Positions 8,556-16,488 of a stretch of 30,846 nt of DNA are shown one piece after another. The notes beneath the pieces are model-generated. The model was given only the letters and a program-made list of their open reading frames with translations. It did no database searches and was not told the origin of the DNA. Within the stretch, counting starts at the first letter, position 1, and each line of letters opens with the position of its first letter. The position numbers and the translations under genes are program-made. Source of the stretch: Poteriospumella lacustris (taxonomy: Eukaryota > Sar > Chrysophyceae > Chromulinales > Dinobryaceae); contig SMOI01000362.1 in assembly GCA_008000375.1 (NCBI GenBank), positions 1 to 30,846 of the forward strand, written 5' to 3'.

Positions 8556-9003
8556 TGTCGCCGTGTCGCAGTCGCTGTCGCAGTCGCAGTCGCTGTCCCC
8601 GTCCGTGTCTCCGTTGTCGTTGTCCGTGTCGTCGTAGCCGTAGCCGTAGTCGTTGTCCGTGCGGCAGTTACCGTAGCAGCATCTGTAGCTGTGGCTGCAG
8701 TTGTAATTGTAATTGTAATTGTAATTGTAGCTGTAACAGCTACCGTGGCAGTTACCGTAGCGGTTACCGTCGCTGTGGCTGTAGCTGTAACAGTTACCGT
8801 GGCAGTTCCGGTCGCTGTGGCTGTAGCTGTAACAGTTACCGTAGCGGTTACCGTCGCTGTGGCTGTAGCTGTAACAGTTACCGTGGCAGTTACCGTCGCT
8901 GTGGCTGTAGCTGTAACAGTTACCGTGGCAGTTCCGGTCGCTGTGGCTGTAGCTGTAACAGTTACCGTAGCGGTTACCGTGGCAGTCCCCGTCGCTGTGC
9001 GGT
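8556..9003 (+). repeat. GTNRCN-based satellite with a 42-bp tandem core and 126-bp higher-order period
   Basis: The convergent space between the GT2 and E2-like stops is filled with a hexamer-based repeat (gtcgct, gtagcc and ttgtaa variants; four TTGTAA units at 8701-8724). From 8779 it settles into 42-bp units starting at 8779, 8821, 8863, 8905 and 8947. The unit at 8905 matches that at 8779, and 8947 mostly matches 8821, so there is a 126-bp higher-order period. All units are multiples of six, so frames stay open on both strands (Val-Ala/Val-Thr on one strand; Cys/Ser/Tyr/His on the other). I treat these as non-coding. Confidence 0.9.
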
Positions 9004-9070
9004 GGGTGTAACGCGTCAGAGGCGCAGCAGTAGCCGCCGGAGACGCAAAGGAGACGCCGAGTTAGCGCGA

Positions 9071-9075
9071 TTACA
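9071..9075 (-). promoter_or_regulatory. TGTAA element after the E2-like stop
   Basis: On the coding strand TGTAA lies 16 bases beyond the TAG (complement of 9092-9094). TGTAA is a poly(A) signal in some green algae, and a UGUA core recurs after other stops here. A five-base match is weak alone. Confidence 0.25.
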
Positions 9076-9091
9076 GAGGCGAGGCGTGGCA

Positions 9092-10090
9092 CTAGAGCGC
9101 GAGGGCGACGGGGCTGGCGAGGTAGGCGCTGAAGGCCTGCAGGAACTGCGCGGCGACGGCCTCGGACACGACGCGGCGGTCGGCCGACAGCTGCACCGAC
9201 AGCTGCGTCACGGTGCGCAGCGTCTGCGTCTTCTCGTCGAGGACGACGCGCGGGACGCCGGCGCCGACCGCGAGGATGCAGGACTGCGGCGGGTTGATGA
9301 CGGCGGAGAAGGCGCTGACGCCGAACATGCCCAGGTTCGAGATCGAGAAGCTGCCGCCCTGGAACTCCTGCGGCTTCAACTTGCCCGCGCGGGCGCGCGT
9401 AGCGAGGTCTTTGACGGTGGCGTTGATGTCGGAGAGGCCTCTGCCGTCGGCGTTGGTGACGATGGGCGTGATGAGGCCCGTGGGCGTGGCCACGGCGACG
9501 GACACGTCGATCGACGGCGACCGCTGCACGGCGCCGCGCGCGGCGTCGAACCGCGCGTTGGCCTCGGGCACGTCCCGCAGGGCCAGGGCGGCGGCCTTGA
9601 TGACGGCGTCGTTCACGGAGACGTTGACGTTGAAGTCCTTCGCCAGCTGCTTGCGCATCTTGAGCACCGCGTCGATCTCGACGGTGGCGAGGCAGTAGCT
9701 GTGCGGCACCGTCTGCTTCGACTCGGTGAGGCGCTTCGCGATGACCTTGCGCATCGTCGTCAGCGGGATGTCGGTGTAGTTCGAGTTGACGGGCGCGGTC
9801 GAGCTGGGCGCGACCGGCGCGACCGGCGCGGCGGCCGCGGCGACGGGCGCTGCGCTGGGCGCCGCCTTCGCCGCTCCGCTGCTCAGCGCCGCGAGGACGT
9901 CGCCCTTCACGATCATACCCGCTTTGCCCGTGCCCTTGATGCCCGCGACGTCCAGGCGATGGTTGTTGGCGATGTATCTGGCGGCAGGCGACAGCTTCGC
10001 GTCGTGCAGCGCGGCGGACGCGGCGGACGCGAATCGCCGCTGCTGGGACACCGCCTGGGCGAGCGATCTTCCGACTCTGGCCGCTTCCAT
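9092..10090 (-). CDS. Catalytically dead 2-oxoacid dehydrogenase E2-like protein (E3-binding protein type), no lipoyl domain
   Basis: 332 residues from ATG (complement of 10088-10090). An Arg/Ala/Ser-rich presequence (1-~28, ending QRRFASAAS) leads straight into a peripheral-subunit-binding domain (LSPAARYIANNHRLDVAGIKGTGKAGMIVKGDVLAAL, ~33-69), then an Ala/Pro linker, then a complete acyltransferase-fold core (~107-332) with PLTTMRKVIAKRL, GLITPIV and SISNLGMFGVSAFSAVINPPQSCILAVG. True E2 enzymes end in DHRxxDG; here the equivalent is SADRRVVSEAV (302-312), so the catalytic His and Asp are replaced by Arg and Ser. No lipoyl domain precedes the subunit-binding domain. This resembles PDHX/Pdx1 E3-binding protein of the pyruvate dehydrogenase complex, but stripped of the lipoyl domain. 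Its likely role is structural docking of E3 in mitochondria. It could instead belong to a sister complex. Confidence 0.85.
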   Translation of the reverse strand: MEAARVGRSLAQAVSQQRRFASAASAALHDAKLSPAARYIANNHRLDVAGIKGTGKAGMIVKGDVLAALSSGAAKAAPSAAPVAAAAAPVAPVAPSSTAPVNSNYTDIPLTTMRKVIAKRLTESKQTVPHSYCLATVEIDAVLKMRKQLAKDFNVNVSVNDAVIKAAALALRDVPEANARFDAARGAVQRSPSIDVSVAVATPTGLITPIVTNADGRGLSDINATVKDLATRARAGKLKPQEFQGGSFSISNLGMFGVSAFSAVINPPQSCILAVGAGVPRVVLDEKTQTLRTVTQLSVQLSADRRVVSEAVAAQFLQAFSAYLASPVALAL

Positions 10091-10435
10091 TCTCGTTCAG
10101 CTGGTGGATAAATCGATTGTGCCGCGGCGGGGACGCTGGACCTTGAAGCTGGCGACTCGTCGTCGGCGTCGTCGGCGGCGTCGTCGGCGGCGGCGTCGCG
10201 AGTGGCAGGCCCCGGACGGTACATATCCTATCATGCATAACCGCATAGTAACGCTGCTAAGGCGACCAGCAATGTACAGCGGTCTGTCTGCAAATGCAAA
10301 AGCGAACCGACACACGCGGGTGGCGAGTTAGGCCGCCGGTCGTTGGCCGCGGGTCGTTACATACCGCAGAATGATGCTGCCACCCTTACGCACCGCGCGG
10401 AGGGGCAGCTGTCTATGTACAGAGGCGGGCGGCGG
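10091..10435. other. Upstream region of E2-like gene and 3' flank of MKS1
   Basis: No gene is seen. A CGTCGG-type low-complexity stretch lies at about 10154-10202. ATGTACA at 10271-10277 reads TGTACAT in the MKS1 direction, and TGTACATA lies closer to the MKS1 stop (separate entry). Both neighbouring genes are on the minus strand. Confidence 0.5.
10414..10421 (-). promoter_or_regulatory. TGTACATA element in 3' flank of MKS1
   Basis: On the MKS1 coding strand TGTACATA begins 15 bases after the TAG (complement of 10436-10438). It exactly matches the octamer after three other genes. Candidate PUF site or 3'-end-processing element; inferred. Confidence 0.4.
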
Positions 10436-12671
10436 CTACGAGCGCTTCGCCGAGGCGCCGAGCGAGTCGAGGATCGAGCGGACGGACGGACGCTGTGTCG
10501 CGGCGGCGCCCGGCGCCTTGGCGCTCTGCTCCGCGCGCATTGACTGCTCGCGGCGCAGCGAGCGCAGCTGCTCCAATGCGCCGCTGTCGGCGCCGCTCTC
10601 GACGGAGCCGGCGGGCGCAGCGCCTTTGGCGCCGCCGGCGTCGCTCGGTCGGTCGCCGGTCGCCGGCGGCGCCACCGCCAGCCGCTGCACGCGCACGCGC
10701 AGCGTCCCGGCGAACTCGCTGAGGCTGCCGAAGCGCGCGCGGTCGGAGGCCTCGGCGAGCCAGCGATGCAGCACGTCGGCGTCGGGCGCGTGGGCGGCGC
10801 GCGTCTGCGTCTGCGTCTGCTTCAGCTGCACCGCGTGGCCGAGGAAGCACTGGCGCAGGTCGGCCGCCGCGCCGCCGCGCAGCGCGAAGCAGTCGACGTC
10901 GAAGGCGTCGCGGTCGTCGGCGCGGCCCAGCGGGAACGCCGCCAGCCCCAGCAGCACGCCGCGGTCGAAGGCGCCGCGGCCGTAGACCGCGACGGTGACG
11001 CGCACCTCGTCGGCGGGCGGCGCGGCGGGGCGCAGCACGCGCACCGCGACGAGGTGGTTCAGCGCCGCCGTCGCCGTCGCGGTCGCCGCGGCGCCGTCGA
11101 AGGCCGCGTCGGCCCGCCGCGCGACGGAGAAGACGACGAGGCCCAGCACGGGCGCCAGCCACAGCAGCCACGACGCGCCCACCGCCGACGCGGCGCACGC
11201 GACGAGCGCCACAGCGCCGCCAGCGCCGAGCCGCTCGTCGCGGCGGCCGCGCAGCCGCCCTGCGCGCCGACGCCGAGCCGCCGCAGCGCGCGCGCCAGGT
11301 GCGTGTAGCCGCGCATCGACGTCGCGGCGCTGCGCGGCGCTGGCTCGGCGCCGGCGCGACGGCTGCGGCGCGGTCGACCAGCAGCCGGGCGCCCGGCGGC
11401 GCGGCGACGTCGTAGGCGACGCAGACCTCGTCGCAGGCGAAGCCCGCCGCGTGCACCAGCTCCACCAGGTACACGTCCAGCGCGTCCCGCGGCGGCGCAG
11501 CCGCGCTGCTGGGTGCCCCGCCGGGCTTCGCGACGAGGTGGGCGAGCGACGGCGACGGGTGCAGCGGCAGCGCCGGGCGGTGCACCGCCGCGCGCAGCGA
11601 GTCACGCAGCGCCGCGTCCTCTCGACGCGCCTCGAGCGCCAGCGGCGACCACACGGCGCGCTCGTTGAACAGCGCCACCTGGAAGACGCGGCCCGAGTGG
11701 TGTGCGCGCAGCTTGCGCGTGCCCATGAGCAGTCCGCGGCGCAGCGCCTGCTCCGCCGTCTGCTCGTCGAGGAAAACCGACAGCGGCGCCGCGTCCAGCA
11801 GCGCCGACAGCGCCAGCGGGTCCGACGCCGCGCCGCTCTCCGACTTGGCGGTGCCCGTGGCTGACGCCGGCTCGCTGACGGGCTTGCTGAGCGGCGGGGA
11901 GACCTCGATGAGGCCGTCCTCGAAGAGCGTCAGCTGCAGCAGCACGTGCTCGTCGTAGAAGCGGTCGAAGGCCGCCGCCGCCGACGCGCCCGACGAGTGG
12001 AACCGCCCGAGCGCAGCGTGGCGCTCCTGCAGCAGCTGCTTCGTGCGGATGTCGGTCGCGAGGCAGACGCGCATGCGCTTGCCGCGGACGAGCGAGTCGC
12101 CGCGGCGCTGGCGCTGGCGGTCGCGTTGGCAGCGCAGCGCCGACGGCAGCGTAAGCGCGTCGCCCTCGTCGTCGGGCCGCGAGTACGCCGACTCACTCGC
12201 CTCCTCGCTGCGGCGGATGTCGCGGTCCACGAGGGTGTACAGCAGCACCTCGTCCGCGAGCGCGGCGCGCGGGTCTTTGCCCTCGCGCTCGAGCCGCCCC
12301 AGCGCCAGGCGGTTCTCCAGGTCGACGGCCGAGCCCACCGCGCGGTTGTGTTGGTTGTGGGCGTAGTCGGCGATCTCGCTGCGAGGAAAAGTAGCTGCTG
12401 GTCAGAGTACAACGAGACGCCGCGACACGGTGAGCGGGGGAGGGGACGGACCTGGGCGAGTGCAGCTTCTGCTGCCACTTCAGCGACTGGCGAAATATCT
12501 TCGGCTGCACCGAGAACTGGCTGTCGTCCGCCTCGCTGACCAACTACAATCAAACCGCACAGGTGTAAGCGGACGGCAGTCGCAAGGTCACTGCACACGC
12601 ACCTCCTGCACGACGACGCCGAGCGAGAAGTTCTCCACCGGGTCATCGCTGCGATAGTACTCTATCGACAT
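10436..12671 (-). CDS. MKS1: MKS1-like B9-domain protein of the ciliary transition zone (three exons, two frame breaks)
   Basis: Exons are 12671-12603, 12543-12452 and 12378-10436; introns are 59 bp (GTGCGT...TTGTAG) and 73 bp (GTCCGT...CTCGCAG). The spliced N-terminus, MSIEYYRSDDPVENFSLGVV followed by SLKWQQKLHSPSEIADY, parallels the YRSRDPVRNLRLRV and WQEKLFSQYE parts of animal MKS1. Later landmarks agree: VLLYTLVDRD, a B9 strand DVYLVELVHAAGFACDEVCV, DLRQCFLGHAVQLKQ, RARFGSLSEFAGTLRVRVQ and SVRSILDSLGA. Exon 3 needs two -1 shifts: near 11316-11345, into the frame with SMRGYTHLARALRRLGVG, and near 11205-11240, into the frame that runs to the stop. A hydrophobic stretch (LVACAASAVGASWLLWLAPV and on) interrupts the B9 region. 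MKS1 works with B9D1/B9D2 at the transition zone, so the organism builds cilia. The breaks probably reflect dropped bases, but a pseudogene is possible. Confidence 0.8.
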
Positions 12672-12849
12672 CTCTCTCGCCGCTCATGGGGCACACGTCT
12701 TCTCTCGCGACTGCACTAGCCGAGAAAGGGAAGTGCAGACGCGGCAGAGACGCAGAGACGAGCGAGTCGAGTCGCTTCGCCGATCGCCGTGGCGCCGGCG
12801 GCGATCGCGACGGTTTTGAACCGCGACCGTTTCGCTTTTTACTTCACTC

Positions 12850-12861
12850 GTACCAGGTAAC
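12850..12861 (-). promoter_or_regulatory. Possible RFX X-box-like half site upstream of MKS1
   Basis: In the MKS1 direction the sequence reads GTTACCTGGTAC, about 180 bp before the ATG. The first half fits GTNRCC of the RFX X-box (GTNRCC N0-3 RGYAAC); the second half has two mismatches. Cilia genes in animals often carry X-boxes, hence the note. Chance occurrence is quite possible. Confidence 0.2.
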
Positions 12862-12902
12862 TGGAACAAACTAGCGTGTACTCTATGCACTACAGTTAGC
12901 AT

Positions 12903-12910
12903 TATGTACA
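12903..12910 (-). promoter_or_regulatory. TGTACATA element downstream of methyltransferase-like gene
   Basis: TGTACATA in the sense direction of the minus-strand gene that ends at 13246, about 335 bases after its stop. It is the same octamer as at 2791, 10414 and 26247. It is more distant than the others, so less certain. Confidence 0.25.
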
Positions 12911-13142
12911 ATCAAGTCAGCTAGCACCTGGCACCGGGCGGCGTGGGCGCCCTCGCGCTCTTGCCACCGCATTCTGTGCCGGTCATGGCTAATTACATAT
13001 GGCTTCGTAAGGTTGGCCCGTCGCAAAAGGGACCAACCGCAGTGCGTCCGACCGAGAGAAAGTCGTGCGAAGGAAGCGGCGACCGCAGCGATGCGCGCCG
13101 CACTCGGCGGCCCGTTGCAGCACCACTGCGACGAGGCGGCGG

Positions 13143-13220
13143 AAAGAGCGACGAAGAGCGACGAAGAGCGACGAAGAGCGACGAAGAGCGACGAAGAGCG
13201 ACGAAGAGCGACGAAGAGCG
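13143..13220 (+). repeat. 10-bp tandem repeat ACGAAGAGCG
   Basis: Seven perfect ACGAAGAGCG units (13151-13220) after a partial unit. The array ends about 25 bp from the stop codon of the methyltransferase-like gene. Confidence 0.95.
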
Positions 13221-13245
13221 TCAGAGGGCGGGGGCAGGAGCCGCT

Positions 13246-14079
13246 CTATCGCGCATGCGGCATCACCGGGTACTTCCTCCCGCGGACGATGGTGCGCGGC
13301 GCCGCGATCGACTCGCGGAAGTGCAGAAACACCATCGAGTCGTACGAGTGCATGGCGAGGATGTGCTTAGCGCGCGACTGCAGGCTGGTGACGGAGGGCT
13401 CGGGGTCTGCCGCCGGCGCTACGAGCTGGTAGGTGGAGCGGTGGTACATGAGCTCGGCCATGTAGCCGAAGACGTCGACGCCGTTGAGCTTCTGGTTCGG
13501 GAACATGCCCATGGCGTGCAAGTCCTCGACGACGTACACGCCGTTGTTGGCCATGCACGCCGGCCACAGCGCCTCGAAGGAGGCTAAGATATCTTCCGTG
13601 CGGTGGCTGCCGTCGTCGACGACGATGTCGAAGGGCCCGTACCTCTCGCACACTCGCCTCAGGAAGGCTGGGTCGCTTTGTGAGCCAATCTCGATGTGGA
13701 TGTCCATGTCGAGGTTCTCTGCCACCTTACAGGCGGGGATGATGTCGATGCCGACGAATCGCAGGCCGACGCGGCGGAAGAACTCGTGCCAGACGTAGGG
13801 AGAGCCGCCGTTGAGCACGCCGATCTCCAGCATACGCACGGGTCGGTCGAGCCAATCAAAGTGTCGGAAGTTCAGCTCGAAGAAGTCTGCGTAGTGCTCC
13901 CACCGGAAGAACGACAGCGAGTTCTCGTCGTCGGGGTGCGAGTGGAAAATGGCCCTCAAGTCGCCCGTGCTCGACAGAAGCGGGTCGGCGCCTGCATCAT
14001 CTGCCACATTAAATCCATACGACAAAAACGTGAAAGCGACATGAAGCACCGCCAACAAGGTCAGCGCGAGCCGGGGCAT
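13246..14079 (-). CDS. SAM-dependent methyltransferase-like protein with signal peptide or anchor
   Basis: 277 residues from the first ATG (complement of 14077-14079). A hydrophobic N-terminus, MPRLALTLLAVLHVAFTFLS, looks like a signal peptide or signal anchor for the secretory pathway. The Rossmann-like core has motif I MLEIGVLNGGSPYVW (83-97), the acidic end of strand 2 FVGIDI (108-113), and FDIVVDDGSHRTEDILASFEALWP (150-173) followed by GVYVVEDLH. LEIGVxxGGS plus VDDGSH is typical of Methyltransf_24/CmcI-like proteins, which methylate small molecules or sugars. The C-terminal region (after ~200) is not recognised. A lumenal methyltransferase acting on a glycan is a reasonable guess, but the substrate is unknown. 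The upstream side carries unusual palindromes and a long GTC run. Confidence 0.75.
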   Translation of the reverse strand: MPRLALTLLAVLHVAFTFLSYGFNVADDAGADPLLSSTGDLRAIFHSHPDDENSLSFFRWEHYADFFELNFRHFDWLDRPVRMLEIGVLNGGSPYVWHEFFRRVGLRFVGIDIIPACKVAENLDMDIHIEIGSQSDPAFLRRVCERYGPFDIVVDDGSHRTEDILASFEALWPACMANNGVYVVEDLHAMGMFPNQKLNGVDVFGYMAELMYHRSTYQLVAPAADPEPSVTSLQSRAKHILAMHSYDSMVFLHFRESIAAPRTIVRGRKYPVMPHAR

Positions 14080-14232
14080 CGTCCCAACGGAATCAGACAA
14101 CGGCGCGCGAACTCAACGCAGCGTAGCACCACCGACAAATTGGCCGTAGTTGACGGAGCGGAGGATCTGTCAAGGGACCCAGTATGGAGTATGGAGTTTA
14201 CGTCACGTCAGCATCCTCACACAAAGTTTCAC

Positions 14233-14260
14233 TCGATGGTCGACCATCGATGCATCGATG
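14233..14260. repeat. Two overlapping perfect palindromes
   Basis: TCGATGGTCGACCATCGA (18 bp, 14233-14250) and CATCGATGCATCGATG (16 bp, 14245-14260) are each perfect palindromes and share six bases. They sit 8 bp before the GTC run and about 155-180 bp upstream of the methyltransferase-like ATG. Confidence 0.9.
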
Positions 14261-14265
14261 CCAGA

Positions 14266-14267
<2 letters not shown>

Positions 14268-14357
<90 letters not shown>
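14268..14357 (+). repeat. (GTC)30 microsatellite
   Basis: Ninety bases of uninterrupted GTC/TCG repeat, the longest simple repeat here besides the telomere. It would encode poly-Ser, poly-Val or poly-Arg depending on frame, but no gene context supports translation. Confidence 0.97.
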
Positions 14358-14359
<2 letters not shown>

Positions 14360-15335
14360 AGGTGTGTGCTACCCAAACTCGCAAATACCCTCAGATTCTA
14401 CGACGGCCCAGGAGCCGTTTCAAAAAGTGACTACTCGGCACCCGTCCATCGTCGATCGCAGTCCAACGACCGGCAGAAGGAATAACTGGAACTTCGATTC
14501 GATCCCGCCACCTGACCTGCAGTCGATGAGCCTCGACCATCGGCTCACACGTGCTGAGCGCATTGGTGGAGGCTGCTGCCCTTGAGAGAGCCCAAGGCTC
14601 CGATAGTCGTGTCGTGCACAGGATCGCGCGTGCGTCTGTCGCTGTGGCGGCCGTGGAGCGGCCTCTCTGTGGAAGACGACGCGCGGAGGTGACGCCTGCT
14701 CCGCTGACAGGCAACGATCTTGTCACCGCCGAACTCCTTCGCCCGCGTTGTCAGCAGCGGCAGTCGGGGCTGCGCATGCTGCCCGTGACCTGTTTCGCCA
14801 CCGCCGCTCTCGGTCCAACGCCTAGTCTCATGTCGACGCCGCAGCGCCGCAAACGACGCGGTCGCCCTCGTCCGGCGTCGTATGCTCACCCAACGACGGA
14901 GGCGACGGGGCAGCTGCCGAAGTCGGCGTCACGGCAACCAACGCCGGTGAGGCGGGTGAGGACGAAGAACCAGGGTGCCATCGTGTGCCCAAGCTGGTAA
15001 CCGCATGACGACGTCGCCGTGTGGCGGAGGCGTAGACGCTGTGGGTCGCTGCCGCTCGTGTCGAACAACGCGTTCTCGCCATTCGCAAAGAGACTGCCGC
15101 GGCGACAGAGGGCAGTACGGTTCTCGACGTGGGACGTACAAGGAGGGGCGGTACCACCCCTCTACGCATCTACCTCCCTCCCCCGTTGTTTGTAGGAGAG
15201 AGCTGAGGGCTTACCTGTCAGTAATTGCATCGATACGCTGGCACAGAAAACTATTTCGTTGAAACTTAAACAGGAAAGCATACATATTGCAAGGCTGATA
15301 GGAAGAGGGAGGGCAAGCATACAGCCATGAAAATG

Positions 15336-15797
15336 CTAAGTGACCGCATAGAAGTCATCTCTGGGATGCACCGCCAGAAACAACTTTGGATCGGTATTGT
15401 CTGCGGCCCAGAACAAATGTTTGAACTGCTGAATGAATCCAACGAAGCGCCACAAAGATCGCGCTCCCGCTAAACGCACCTCAAAGGGGTCTTCCGCTGA
15501 ATAACTGTCAGGGTAGTTGTCGCCCAACCCCTGGATATATTTGAAAATACCAGCGAAATCCGCGTCCGTCGCGTCGGACAGTCTGCTCCAGTAGATGAAT
15601 CCGCGGAAAACAAAATTTCTTTGGACCGGCGTTGTCCCTTCCGGAACATGCAACTTAATGACCGGATCCTTTTTTCGGCCGCATAAATAATGTACTGTAT
15701 GTTCCGACAACTCTACAGCGCGCGGAGATGTCACAGAGTCTGGTGACTGTTTTGCAGCGCTCCTGGTTTTCACACCAGGAGTTCTTTCAGTGCTCAT
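15336..15797 (-). CDS. Hypothetical protein, no recognised domain
   Basis: 153 residues from ATG (complement of 15795-15797) to TAG (complement of 15336-15338). The sequence looks like a folded protein: a Lys/Arg/Ser-rich start (MSTERTPGVKTRSAAKQSPD), then HTVHYLCGRKKDPVIKLHVP, FRGFIYWSRLSDATDADFAG, and a Trp/Phe-rich end including SLWRFVGFIQQFKHLFWAAD. Composition is balanced and base content is more AT-rich than the genes to the left. It may be the last exon of a longer gene or a mobile-element fragment; I do not recognise it. The next ~650 bp upstream on the same strand shows no clear continuation. Confidence 0.4.
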   Translation of the reverse strand: MSTERTPGVKTRSAAKQSPDSVTSPRAVELSEHTVHYLCGRKKDPVIKLHVPEGTTPVQRNFVFRGFIYWSRLSDATDADFAGIFKYIQGLGDNYPDSYSAEDPFEVRLAGARSLWRFVGFIQQFKHLFWAADNTDPKLFLAVHPRDDFYAVT

Positions 15798-16440
15798 CTC
15801 GGCAACCAAATGGCTCTTTGGATGAGTTCAGATGGACTGGAAAACTCGCGATTTGTGATCGACACGGCACTCAACCAGCGTGGGCAAAGACGAAGCTCCA
15901 CCGCCGACGGAAAATGAAAATGGACGAACGACGTCGTCCCCCGTGGACGGAGGCCAGGCCAGCAGGCCTCGAACATTTCATAAATCGGATAACCGGGTTT
16001 GTTCCGAACTACCCGGAGTTTTCGTTGCCACCAGGTCTGGGGCAAGGAGAACCTTCAGAATTTGCTTCTTCGCGCCATTGCTCTTGGCATCGTAGTCCAA
16101 GCAATCAACTGAGACACTGAGACCTCTACTGGGCCACTGTCCGATTGGGAGGTACAGTAACAGGGACGCCTCCGAGGAAACGGGCGATTTTTGTGTCGTC
16201 CCCACCCGAGCCCACTGCGCGCACGAGGCACCAGTCACCAAGCACCAGGCATGAGCCAAACATCGCTGATCCTGGCGGGGGAGGGGGGCGACCGCAGACG
16301 GGTCCATCATGAGCAACGGTCTGAGCTGCGACGGGGTCGTTCCGCGGAAGTTCGTCCGCCAGCCTGTCGACAGGAGCGATCAACGCCGCGAGTGTGACCA
16401 GTAAACGTCCAGCCTCACCGCGCAGACAATCGCAGACGGT
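15798..16440. other. No supported gene
   Basis: AT-richer than its surroundings, with short overlapping open frames on both strands and no domain, repeat or RNA gene I can recognise. It marks the left edge of the GC-rich tail-fibre-like stretch. Confidence 0.4.
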
Positions 16441-16488
16441 GACGGGCGTACGCGGGGAGCAGCCTGACTACAGACCCAGCCTTGCGCC

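Larger units (their letters stand above)
12672..13245. other. MKS1 promoter region and 3' flank of methyltransferase-like gene
   Basis: No gene is supported. MKS1-proximal sequence (12672-12900) includes a near-palindromic GTACCAGGTAAC at 12850-12861. An exact TGTACATA reads on the minus strand at 12903-12910. A 10-bp tandem repeat lies at 13143-13220. Open frames here are by-products of the tandem repeat. Confidence 0.5.
14080..15335. other. Gene-poor stretch upstream of the methyltransferase-like gene
   Basis: It contains two overlapping palindromes and a 30-unit GTC run (separate entries). The remainder (14360-15335) has short open frames on both strands but none with a recognisable domain or convincing start. 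One minus-strand stretch (~14890-15110) reads in a protein-like way (SLFANGENALFDTSG) and could be a remnant exon; support is too thin for a gene. Confidence 0.4.

Noticed and set aside
8691-9011. Val-Ala/Val-Thr repeat protein
   Set aside because: Pure translation of the 42-bp satellite with no unique sequence, start context or domain.
6774-10238. Minus-strand open frame of over 1100 codons
   Set aside because: It spans antisense GT2, the satellite and the E2-like gene in the wrong frame; it stays open because of GC-rich third positions and the six-base repeat period.
13013-13432. Ser/Glu/Arg repeat ORFs over the ACGAAGAGCG array
   Set aside because: Explained by the 10-bp repeat and antisense sequence of the methyltransferase-like gene.
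14150-14585. Poly-Ser, poly-Val or poly-Arg ORFs
   Set aside because: Different frames through the GTC run; no conserved sequence on either side.
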